Of a stretch of DNA of 14,885 bases, positions 1 to 6,526 are shown piece by piece. Every line of letters starts with the position of its first letter. The stretch's first letter is position 1. This DNA is from Lysobacterales bacterium (GTDB lineage Bacteria > Pseudomonadota > Gammaproteobacteria > Xanthomonadales > SZUA-36): contig JARFQZ010000034.1 of the NCBI GenBank assembly GCA_029287515.1, forward strand, positions 1-14,885, given 5' to 3'. The position numbers and the translations under genes are program-made. The notes beneath the pieces were generated by a model, which ran no database searches, was not told the DNA's origin, and saw nothing but the letters and a program-made list of their open reading frames with translations.

Positions 1-1934
1 CGGCGGAAACGGTACTCGAAAAGGACGCGTTCACCCCGCTTTCCACGATAATTGAATCCCAGGGAACCCACCGATATCTCATCTCTTTCCCAGTCCCATT
101 GCAGGCCTGCAATCGTGCTGAACCGCGACGTGATATGCCACGCGAACTCCCCGATGAAAGGTGAATAATCGTCATCATTGGGGGGGGCGCCGTTCAGCTG
201 CACACGCCTTTCCTTGAAGTAGAAAATCTGCCCCAGGCTGAGGCTCCACAGGGCATCCCCCCCCATTCCGTCGTAATGGTTGGTGGTCAGCGCCAGTGAC
301 AGTTGATTGGTGTCACCCTGGCGGTCGGCGCCGGCGAAGCGGTTGGTATTGAACAACTGGCTGACGCCAAACGTGAACTCGCCCGTATCGAAGACCGGCA
401 GGTCATCCTGGTTCTCGTAGGGAACGTACAGATAAAATGCCCGCGGTTCGAGTGTCTGCAGATTGCCCCCGCCGGTGATGCGGTCAAATACCAGCCCGGC
501 GTCCAGGCTGGCGATCAGTGTGCCTCGGTTCGGCGACTCATCGTCCGGCATGCCCTGTTCATCCAGGTTGTACCCGGTGTAACGGTAACCGACGCTGGGC
601 TTGATGAAGCCCCAACTGGCATAACGGTCCCAGTAAATCCGGGGGTACAGGTCGACACGTCCACCGGTAAAGCCCTGGTCCCGGTCAAAATAGACGAGCT
701 CTGAATCCAGCCCTGCAAAAAAGCCCGAATTCCCCAGTGGCCGGTCCAGCCAGTAGCCGAGGCGGGGAAACCTTCGGTAAGGAATATTTTCCGGCAGAAT
801 GGTGTCGTCAATTACCTGGAAATCATCCATCATCAGTTCGAAGTCCCAGTAATGACCCACCCCGGTCAGGGTGCCGCTGCTTCTGAGGAACTGGCGCGAG
901 GTTTCAGTCAGGTTTCTGCCGTAGTCCTGGAAATATTCATCATCGCTGACACGATCGACGATGATGCGTGAGTTCCATCGCTTCCACGGGTAGGCGCGGT
1001 GCTCCACGAGGTAGTGATACCTGGCCTTGTCGGTTTTACGATCGTTAGGAATGATGTCGAAATTGACCTCGGCCCCCGTTCTCCTGGTCAGCACGCGGTA
1101 TTCACCGTTCAGCATAAATCCGCGCTTGGTCAGGTACCTGGGCTCCAGCGTCAGGTCCTGGTTCGGTGCAATGTTCCAGTACCAGGGAATTCCGAACTCG
1201 AATCCCAGGTCGCTGCTCTGGCCAATGTGAGGATAGAGGAACCCCGTCTTGCGGCGATCGTCGATGGGGAAAGTGAACCAGGGGGCGTAAAGGATGGGAA
1301 CACCTTTGAAAAACAGCTTCGCGCCACGCGCTACGCCCTGGCCCTCTTCATGCTTCAGTTCCAGTTCCCGGGAATAGATTTGCCAGTCCGGCTCCTCGCC
1401 CGGGCAGGATGTGTAGTCTATTTCGTGCAGCTTCGAGGTATGTCCGCCGATCAGCTGGATGTATTCCGCGCGACCATTGGCGCTGGAACTGGATAGCCCG
1501 TAATCGACCAGGGAAAACTCTCCGGATTCATCGGTAAAGCTGTAGCTTCCGGCTTCACCGGTGATCCAGACCTGCTGATCTTCATAGCTCAGGACGCCCG
1601 GCACGGTCACGATTTCCCTGACCGGATCGAACAGCACCTGTTCTGTCCGGAAGTGCTGATCCAGCCTGAAAAGTTCGACATTTCCCCTGGCTTCGCCCTC
1701 CCGGGTTTTGCTTGCGTCGAGTTCTTTCGCGTAAATGATGACAGGGGACTGGCTTCGATCGGGCGTCGGCGGGATCGCAGGGCCCATGCGAGGGTCCGGG
1801 CAGGCGGATATTGCTTCCCGTTTTGGCCGTTCCGCTTTTTCCTGTCCGGACAGCAGTCCCGGCACAATCCACAGACAAAGACTTGCTGCGAATGCAGCGG
1901 AATATCTGCGTGTTGAAAGCTGAAATAAAGGCAA
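1..1934 (-). CDS. lptD: LPS-assembly outer-membrane protein LptD (partial, C-terminus beyond window)
   Basis: LptD is the outer-membrane beta-barrel that, with lipoprotein LptE, inserts lipopolysaccharide into the outer leaflet. About 644 codons are present; family members are usually 750-850 residues, so the end of the barrel lies beyond position 1. Seen: a signal peptide (basic TRR at 8-10, hydrophobic core about 13-28), an OstA/LptA-like N-terminal domain about residues 64-180 (motifs EARGNVELF, ITGEAGSYSF), then the family segment KGVPILYAPWFTFP and RRKTGFLYP and a long series of barrel strands rich in Tyr, Trp and Asp. Cys45 and Cys177 (in YTSCPGEEPDW) match the two N-terminal disulfide cysteines of E. 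coli LptD (31 and 173). The frame is open throughout. There is no ATG: after the upstream stop at 1983-1985 the only usable starts are CTG at 1952 or TTG at 1934. I chose TTG because it gives a normal signal peptide, but no Shine-Dalgarno is visible. Identity is firm; the start is not. Confidence 0.93.
   Translation of the reverse strand, partial: MPLFQLSTRRYSAAFAASLCLWIVPGLLSGQEKAERPKREAISACPDPRMGPAIPPTPDRSQSPVIIYAKELDASKTREGEARGNVELFRLDQHFRTEQVLFDPVREIVTVPGVLSYEDQQVWITGEAGSYSFTDESGEFSLVDYGLSSSSANGRAEYIQLIGGHTSKLHEIDYTSCPGEEPDWQIYSRELELKHEEGQGVARGAKLFFKGVPILYAPWFTFPIDDRRKTGFLYPHIGQSSDLGFEFGIPWYWNIAPNQDLTLEPRYLTKRGFMLNGEYRVLTRRTGAEVNFDIIPNDRKTDKARYHYLVEHRAYPWKRWNSRIIVDRVSDDEYFQDYGRNLTETSRQFLRSSGTLTGVGHYWDFELMMDDFQVIDDTILPENIPYRRFPRLGYWLDRPLGNSGFFAGLDSELVYFDRDQGFTGGRVDLYPRIYWDRYASWGFIKPSVGYRYTGYNLDEQGMPDDESPNRGTLIASLDAGLVFDRITGGGNLQTLEPRAFYLYVPYENQDDLPVFDTGEFTFGVSQLFNTNRFAGADRQGDTNQLSLALTTNHYDGMGGDALWSLSLGQIFYFKERRVQLNGAPPNDDDYSPFIGEFAWHITSRFSTIAGLQWDWERDEISVGSLGFNYRGKRGERVLFEYRFR
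180..187 (-). repeat. lptD: 8-base mononucleotide tract inside lptD (C8 in the coding strand)
   Basis: Eight identical bases (G on the plus strand) encode part of Gly-Ala-Pro-Pro-Asn near codon 584 of lptD. A one-base slip would put the rest of the barrel out of frame. Confidence 0.6.
257..264 (-). repeat. lptD: 8-base mononucleotide tract inside lptD (G8 in the coding strand)
   Basis: A second eight-base tract (C on the plus strand, G in the coding strand) encodes Met-Gly-Gly-Asp near codon 558. It lies about 70 bases from the other tract and is complementary to it. Confidence 0.6.
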
Positions 1935-1982
1935 AGGTATTTGCGCCGTCAGTCGTGAGCCATGCTGGTTCGGAGTAAGTTG

Positions 1983-3077
1983 TCACAGATCGCTGTTGGA
2001 AGCAATGGCCTCGCAAGGGCGATTCAACCAGGCTGCCCTGGCATCTCCGGCAAGCTTCGCTTTTGCTGCCGACAGCTCATGAAACCTGGCCATGTTCCGC
2101 CCCGCCTGCTGATACAGGCTTTTGAAGGCACAACGGCCTCCCTGGTAGGTGTTGATCAGGGCCAGGCTGGCGTTGTTCAGTTCACCTGCAAACAGGTTTT
2201 CGTAGTAGTTACGGCCTTCCCATTGTGATTCCACCATCGCCTGGTAATCCAGGACCAGCCTGGTGAAGGAGTCGGATTTCGCTTTTCTCATCGCCGCTTC
2301 GGGCTTGTCGCTGCCATAGATTTCATTGAGCTGCTCCCGTGTTGATTGCAGCAACTGGTTTAACTGCAATGCGGCTTTTGAGGCTTTTTGCCTGTCGGGT
2401 ATCTCCCCGGCGCGGCCCTGCTGTTCGAGCCAGCGCGTCAGTCCGGTTTGTTCGATAAAACCGGCATAGGCCTCGTTGAAGGCGGTGTCGCCTTTTACAT
2501 ACAGTTTCTGATGGGCCAGTTCATGAAAAATGAAAGCGGCCAGTTGTTCATCGCTGTATTGGAACATGGTGTCCAGCAGAGGATCGTCAAACCAGCCAAG
2601 GGTCGAGTAGGCGATCGCGGGTGACACGGTGGTGTCGTAACCCTTCGAGGCCATCGAGCCGGCAAACTGAATGGCTTCTTCCTGTTTGAAATAGCCCCGG
2701 TATGGCACACAGCCGGGACCCAGGAAGCACCATTGTTTAGGCGCCAGTGAAAACTCCGGCGCCGCAATCACGTTCCAGGTGACCGCTTCCTGTCCCGTCC
2801 GGACAAATTGTGAATAACTGTCGTTATCGGGCAAGTCCAGTTGCTTCACCGCGAATTCACGGATCCGGATCGTCAGTTCCAGGTCTCTTGCCAGGTCGGG
2901 ATCCGTCGTTTCCGAATCCAGCATGAGCCTGACGTCCTCCCTCTGGTTCATCAGGCGCATATGCCCGGATACGGCCTGACCGTAATAGGAAGGGCCTGCA
3001 CAGCCCGCGGTCAGCATGATTATGCACAGGCCCATGGCGGCAATGCGCGTCACAGATTTTGCGTAAATTTTCAGCAT
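1983..3077 (-). CDS. Outer-membrane lipoprotein zinc metallopeptidase, putative aminopeptidase (PF10023 type)
   Basis: A 364-residue predicted lipoprotein. The first 25 residues are a lipoprotein signal peptide with lipobox LTAG before Cys26; the mature start (Cys-Ala-Gly) has no Asp at +2, so outer-membrane retention is expected. The zinc-peptidase motif HELAH is at 185-189 and a likely third ligand Glu202 lies in AFNEAYAGF. Surrounding motifs (YSTLGWFDDPLLDT, FHELAHQKLYVKGDT) are typical of the family called putative aminopeptidase; its substrate is not established. The frame stays open upstream to 3431, but that extension would overlap the divergent msrB and hide the signal peptide, so ATG at 3077 is used. 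The stop is 48 bases before the lptD start, in the same frame, so co-transcription is likely. A role in outer-membrane protein quality control is inferred from position only. Family call firm, function open. Confidence 0.85.
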   Translation of the reverse strand: MLKIYAKSVTRIAAMGLCIIMLTAGCAGPSYYGQAVSGHMRLMNQREDVRLMLDSETTDPDLARDLELTIRIREFAVKQLDLPDNDSYSQFVRTGQEAVTWNVIAAPEFSLAPKQWCFLGPGCVPYRGYFKQEEAIQFAGSMASKGYDTTVSPAIAYSTLGWFDDPLLDTMFQYSDEQLAAFIFHELAHQKLYVKGDTAFNEAYAGFIEQTGLTRWLEQQGRAGEIPDRQKASKAALQLNQLLQSTREQLNEIYGSDKPEAAMRKAKSDSFTRLVLDYQAMVESQWEGRNYYENLFAGELNNASLALINTYQGGRCAFKSLYQQAGRNMARFHELSAAKAKLAGDARAAWLNRPCEAIASNSDL

Positions 3078-3116
3078 AGAGTATGCGCCAGGGCCTGGTT
3101 TGGTTACTATCGAAGC

Positions 3117-3533
3117 ATGGCAAAAATACACAAAACTGACCAGCAGTGGAAAGAGCAACTCGATCCTGAGCAATACCGGGTCACGCGGCAGGCCGGCACC
3201 GAGGCGCCATTCAGCGGGATTTACGAACAATGCTGGGACCCGGGGCAATATCATTGCGTCTGCTGCGGTCATGCCCTGTTCGACTCCGGCAGCAAGTTCA
3301 ACGCAGGATGTGGCTGGCCCAGTTTTCATTCTGAGCTCGAGGAAGCCAATATTGTTCAACGCGCGGACCTCAGCCTCGGCATGAGCCGGATCGAATTGCT
3401 GTGCCGGCATTGCGACGCGCACCTCGGGCATATTTTTCCTGACGGGCCACCACCGACAGGAATGCGATACTGCATCAACTCGGCTTCCCTGGATTTCAGG
3501 CCCGCCGAAGACGAAGACGTTGTAGATTCGTGA
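3117..3533 (+). CDS. msrB: Peptide-methionine (R)-S-oxide reductase MsrB
   Basis: MsrB reduces the R epimer of methionine sulfoxide in oxidised proteins, using thioredoxin to recycle. The 138-residue protein has all landmarks: zinc-binding pairs Cys47/Cys50 (CVCCGHALF) and Cys96/Cys99 (CRHCDAHLGH), a second cysteine at 65 in AGCGWPSF that fits the resolving position, and the catalytic Cys119 in MRYCINSASLDF. There is no signal peptide, so it acts in the cytoplasm. A longer in-frame start at 2841 would run through the opposing lipoprotein gene and is rejected. ATG at 3117 starts 39 bases from the divergent lipoprotein gene and has no clear Shine-Dalgarno. The stop overlaps the GTG of the next gene, suggesting an operon. 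Confidence 0.95.
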   Translation: MAKIHKTDQQWKEQLDPEQYRVTRQAGTEAPFSGIYEQCWDPGQYHCVCCGHALFDSGSKFNAGCGWPSFHSELEEANIVQRADLSLGMSRIELLCRHCDAHLGHIFPDGPPPTGMRYCINSASLDFRPAEDEDVVDS

Positions 3534-3835
3534 TCAAGGTTTTTGAGGATTTCAATTTCAGCCGCGTGGGACAGATGCAGTCGCTGCTCGAAGCGCACGG
3601 TATCAGGACCTTCCTGAAAAATGAATTTGGCTCATCCGTTGTAGGCGAGTTGCCGTTTGTCGAGGTTATCCCGCAATTGTTCGTATTGGAAGAAAAAGAC
3701 CTCGGGCACGCAAAAGAATTGCTGTCGGCGGAAATTGCGGCCAGCCAGCCCGGGGAGGACTGGACCTGTTCTGCATGTGGCGCCGAGGTGGATGGCCACT
3801 TTGCCCAATGCTGGAAATGCGGAAAAGCGCTTTGA
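3530..3835 (+). CDS. DUF2007-domain small protein with C-terminal zinc ribbon
   Basis: A 101-residue soluble protein. Residues 1-70 resemble DUF2007 (putative signal-transducing protein, PF09413): MIKVFED at the start, QSLLEAHGIRTFLKNE, then a strand ending LFVLEEKDLGHAKELL. Residues 78-101 form a zinc ribbon with Cys80/Cys83 and Cys94/Cys97 (CSAC, CWKC). The start is GTG, overlapping the msrB stop by four bases (GTGA), so translation is probably coupled. No enzymatic motif is visible and the family's function is unknown. The link to MsrB suggests a redox or zinc context, but this is inference. Its stop is 8 bases from the end of the convergent dimethylargininase-like gene. Confidence 0.85.
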   Translation: MIKVFEDFNFSRVGQMQSLLEAHGIRTFLKNEFGSSVVGELPFVEVIPQLFVLEEKDLGHAKELLSAEIAASQPGEDWTCSACGAEVDGHFAQCWKCGKAL

Positions 3836-3843
3836 AACGGATT

Positions 3844-4644
3844 TCAGCCGCACCGGCGAAATCGCAAAGACATGCAGGACAAGCCCCCGTCCAGCAAACT
3901 CGCCTGGGAAACCGGAACGGTCACCACCGAATAACCTTCGCGCACCAGCATTTCAGCCGTTTCCGGAAATCCATCCGGTATCAGCAGGCTGTCATTAACC
4001 CGGATTGAATTCGCCGCGGGCTCTTCCCCGGACGGAACGGTCAGTACTCTGAACCCGGAAAAACAGGCTTTTCCCGCAAGCCGGGAAGTAGCCATGATGG
4101 TGGAACTGTCCAACACACAGCAGTCGGATTTGAAGTGCAGCACCTGCTGCGGGGTTTCAACAGCCATCACCTTGTAATCCCAGGATTGAAGAAGGGCTTT
4201 CAGCCATTCGAATCCGGCCCGGTCCGTCCTGTTCGACAGCCCCGCGAGGACGGCGGAATCGGTGACCAGGATATCCCCTCCATCGATATATCCGTCAGAG
4301 CCGTGTGGATGAATATGCAGGCCCATAGCTGCAAGTTCAGGGACAAGCTGAGCGGACTCCCCGGTCCGGGACGGCGTGCCCGGCCTCAACATGACCACCC
4401 CTTCGGGCAGGCACAATGCCGCATCTTCGATGAAGACCGAATCAGGAAATTCTTCACAGGTCTCGAGGGTGGTCACCTTCAGGCCGGCGTGCCGCAGAGC
4501 CGCCAAATATAGCCGATGTTCAGTTTCAAATATTTCGAAATCAGGAGTGCCCCGGTCAATTGCCCTGAGACCCCGGACCACGCTGTGCGAGGGCTTTCGC
4601 GTAACCGCATGGGTAAACCGGTATGAAATTCCTTGCCGTGACAT
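3844..4644 (-). CDS. Dimethylargininase-like hydrolase (DDAH, amidinotransferase fold)
   Basis: A 266-residue cytoplasmic enzyme of the guanidine-modifying superfamily, best matched to NG,NG-dimethylarginine dimethylaminohydrolase (EC 3.5.3.18), which converts asymmetric methylarginines to citrulline and a methylamine. Visible active-site features: FIEDAA at 71-76, DGGD at 121-124 (Asp121 in the position of the catalytic acid), GLSNRT at 135-140, His160 in QVLHFKS, and nucleophile Cys257 in LDGGLSCMSLRF, close to the terminus as in the family. Length is close to known DDAHs, and shorter than arginine deiminases, whose extra helical domain is absent. Its ATG directly follows the stop of the LplT-PlsC gene (TGAATG), so it is the last gene of that operon. 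The exact substrate (ADMA, monomethylarginine or another guanidine) cannot be read from sequence. Confidence 0.85.
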   Translation of the reverse strand: MSRQGISYRFTHAVTRKPSHSVVRGLRAIDRGTPDFEIFETEHRLYLAALRHAGLKVTTLETCEEFPDSVFIEDAALCLPEGVVMLRPGTPSRTGESAQLVPELAAMGLHIHPHGSDGYIDGGDILVTDSAVLAGLSNRTDRAGFEWLKALLQSWDYKVMAVETPQQVLHFKSDCCVLDSSTIMATSRLAGKACFSGFRVLTVPSGEEPAANSIRVNDSLLIPDGFPETAEMLVREGYSVVTVPVSQASLLDGGLSCMSLRFRRCG

Positions 4645-6525
4645 TCAGCGGTCTTCGCCTCTGAGGTTTTCAACTTCTCGCTGAAGCCGCTCCGCCGATA
4701 CTTCTTCTGGTGGAATCGGCTCACCGATTCTCAATTCAATAAGCGACCAGAGTTTGTACGGTCGCCGTTTCAACAATGAATCACGCCGGCTGAACAAAGA
4801 ACCCCACAGGTTGCACAGCGCTACCGGCACGACCGGCACCGGCTGCTCTGCAATGACCTTGTCGATTCCATGCCGGAAGGGCTGTATTTCTCCGTCCCGG
4901 GTGATTCCGCCTTCCGGAAAAATGCCCAGCACGTCTTCGGATTCAAGCACGCCGTGCATTTTGCGGTAGGCATTTTCGAGGATCCGGGGATCTTCGGCGC
5001 GGCCGGCAATGGGAATGGCTTTCCCGGTCCGGAAAATGAAGTTCAGCACCGGGATTTTGTAAATCTTGTGATACATCACGAAGTTCACCGGACGACGGAT
5101 CATTCCGCCAAGGATCAGCGGATCAGCAAAGCTGACGTGATTACTCGCAAGAATCACCGGGCCCTCTTCGGGAATATGGTCCATGCCTGTCACTTTCACG
5201 CGGTAAATCGTGTGGATGAGAATCCACACCAGGAAGCGCATCAGGAATTCCGGGACGAGTGTGAAAATGTAGACAGCAACCACCGCATTAAGCACGGCGG
5301 TAATGAGGAACAGTTCGGGAATCGAAAGTCCCGCGGGCCCCAGGATCAGCATAGCCGAGACGGCCGCTACCACCATGAACAGGGAGTTGAGGATATTGAG
5401 CCCTGCAATCACCCGGCTGAGGTGGTCCTGCTCGGACCGCGACTGGACCAGGGCATAGAGCGGAACGATATAGAAGCCGCCGAAAGTGCCGATCAGCAAC
5501 AGGTCGATGACAATGCGCCAGTTGTTGCCGTCTGCCAGGAATTCCATCACTGTGATGCCTGCCACAGGCGCTTCCGGAGATGCAAAATAAAGGTCCAGGC
5601 CGAACAGCGTCAGGCCGATGGCGCCAAAGGGAACCAGCCCGATTTCCACCTGTTTGCCCGAAAGCCGCTCGCATAGCAGCGAGCCCGTGCTGATTCCGAT
5701 GATGAAAAGCGCCAGCAGGGCGGACATCAGGTGCTTGTCTCCGCCCAGCACGTTCTGCGTATAGCTGGGGATCTGGACGAGGAATATGGCGCCGAAAAAC
5801 CAGAACCAGGAGATTCCCAGCACGCTGTTCAGTACGGTCCGGTTCTGGTTGATGAACTTCATGTTACGGACCGTTTCGGCGAAGATATTCCAACTGATTT
5901 CGAGGTCGGGCGCCACCGCCGGCGAGGGGGGTATTCTCAGGCTGAAGAGGTATCCCGTAACCGCAACGGCGAGGCAGGCCGCACTGGCCCAGTATGGCCA
6001 GCTGGCCTCGATGCCAGCCAGTTGCGGGCCCGCGATCGTACCCCCCAGGATCGCGACGAAGGTGCCCATTTCGATCAGCGCATTGCCGCCGACCAGTTCC
6101 TCACGCTTCAGAATCCTGGGCAGGATGCCGTACTTGATCGGGCCGAAAATGGTCGATTGCAAACCCAGCAGGAACAGCACGAACATCAGCAGGGGCACAT
6201 TGTCCAGCCAGAACCCAAGGGTTGCCAGTAACATGATGACGACTTCCAGCAGTTTCACCCGGCGTATCTGCATGGATTTTTCGTACTTGTCGGCAAACTG
6301 TCCGAACAGGGCGGAAAACAGGAAAAACGGCAATATGAAAACCATCGCACTGAAATTGACCAGCTGGTCCGTGTTCAGTCCGGCCATTTTGCTGCTCTCG
6401 AATACCAGCAGGGCAGCCAGTGCGTTTTTGAACACGTTGTCGTTGAATGCCCCGAACCCCTGGGTCATGAAAAACGGCATGAATCTCCGTTTTGAGAATA
6501 ACGAGAATTGTGAACCGCCGGACAT
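4645..6525 (-). CDS. LplT-type lysophospholipid MFS transporter fused to PlsC-type acyltransferase
   Basis: A 626-residue two-domain inner-membrane protein. Residues about 12-435 are an MFS transporter of the LplT type: TQGFGAFNDNVFKNAL at 21-36, the loop FGQFADKYEKS near 74-84, and GPIKYGILPRILKREELVGGNALIEM written in pieces around 128-153. Residues about 440-626 are a 1-acylglycerol-phosphate acyltransferase domain with NHVSFAD (His463, Asp468) and FPEGG (536-540). In E. coli LplT flips lysophospholipids inward and Aas re-acylates them; here flippase and acyltransferase are one chain, but the acyl-ACP synthetase part of Aas is absent. The expected role is remodelling of lysophospholipid at the inner membrane. 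The ATG starts one base after the nucleoside-transporter stop (TGACATG) and has no Shine-Dalgarno, so coupling is likely. Domain calls firm; substrate inferred. Confidence 0.9.
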   Translation of the reverse strand: MSGGSQFSLFSKRRFMPFFMTQGFGAFNDNVFKNALAALLVFESSKMAGLNTDQLVNFSAMVFILPFFLFSALFGQFADKYEKSMQIRRVKLLEVVIMLLATLGFWLDNVPLLMFVLFLLGLQSTIFGPIKYGILPRILKREELVGGNALIEMGTFVAILGGTIAGPQLAGIEASWPYWASAACLAVAVTGYLFSLRIPPSPAVAPDLEISWNIFAETVRNMKFINQNRTVLNSVLGISWFWFFGAIFLVQIPSYTQNVLGGDKHLMSALLALFIIGISTGSLLCERLSGKQVEIGLVPFGAIGLTLFGLDLYFASPEAPVAGITVMEFLADGNNWRIVIDLLLIGTFGGFYIVPLYALVQSRSEQDHLSRVIAGLNILNSLFMVVAAVSAMLILGPAGLSIPELFLITAVLNAVVAVYIFTLVPEFLMRFLVWILIHTIYRVKVTGMDHIPEEGPVILASNHVSFADPLILGGMIRRPVNFVMYHKIYKIPVLNFIFRTGKAIPIAGRAEDPRILENAYRKMHGVLESEDVLGIFPEGGITRDGEIQPFRHGIDKVIAEQPVPVVPVALCNLWGSLFSRRDSLLKRRPYKLWSLIELRIGEPIPPEEVSAERLQREVENLRGEDR

Positions 6526-6526
6526 G

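Noticed and set aside
1582..2016. 144-codon minus-strand frame with an ATG across the lptD start
   Set aside because: It overlaps lptD in another frame and has no signal peptide or family motif; the LptD N-terminal domain is in the other frame.
3105..3110. TACTAT as a -10 box for msrB
   Set aside because: Only four of six bases fit and no -35 is seen at a proper distance.
2841..3116. Upstream extension of the msrB frame
   Set aside because: It is antisense to the lipoprotein gene, and MsrB homology begins at the ATG at 3117.
3078..3431. N-terminal extension of the lipoprotein peptidase frame
   Set aside because: It lies opposite the clearly coding msrB and would bury the lipoprotein signal peptide with its LTAG-Cys lipobox.
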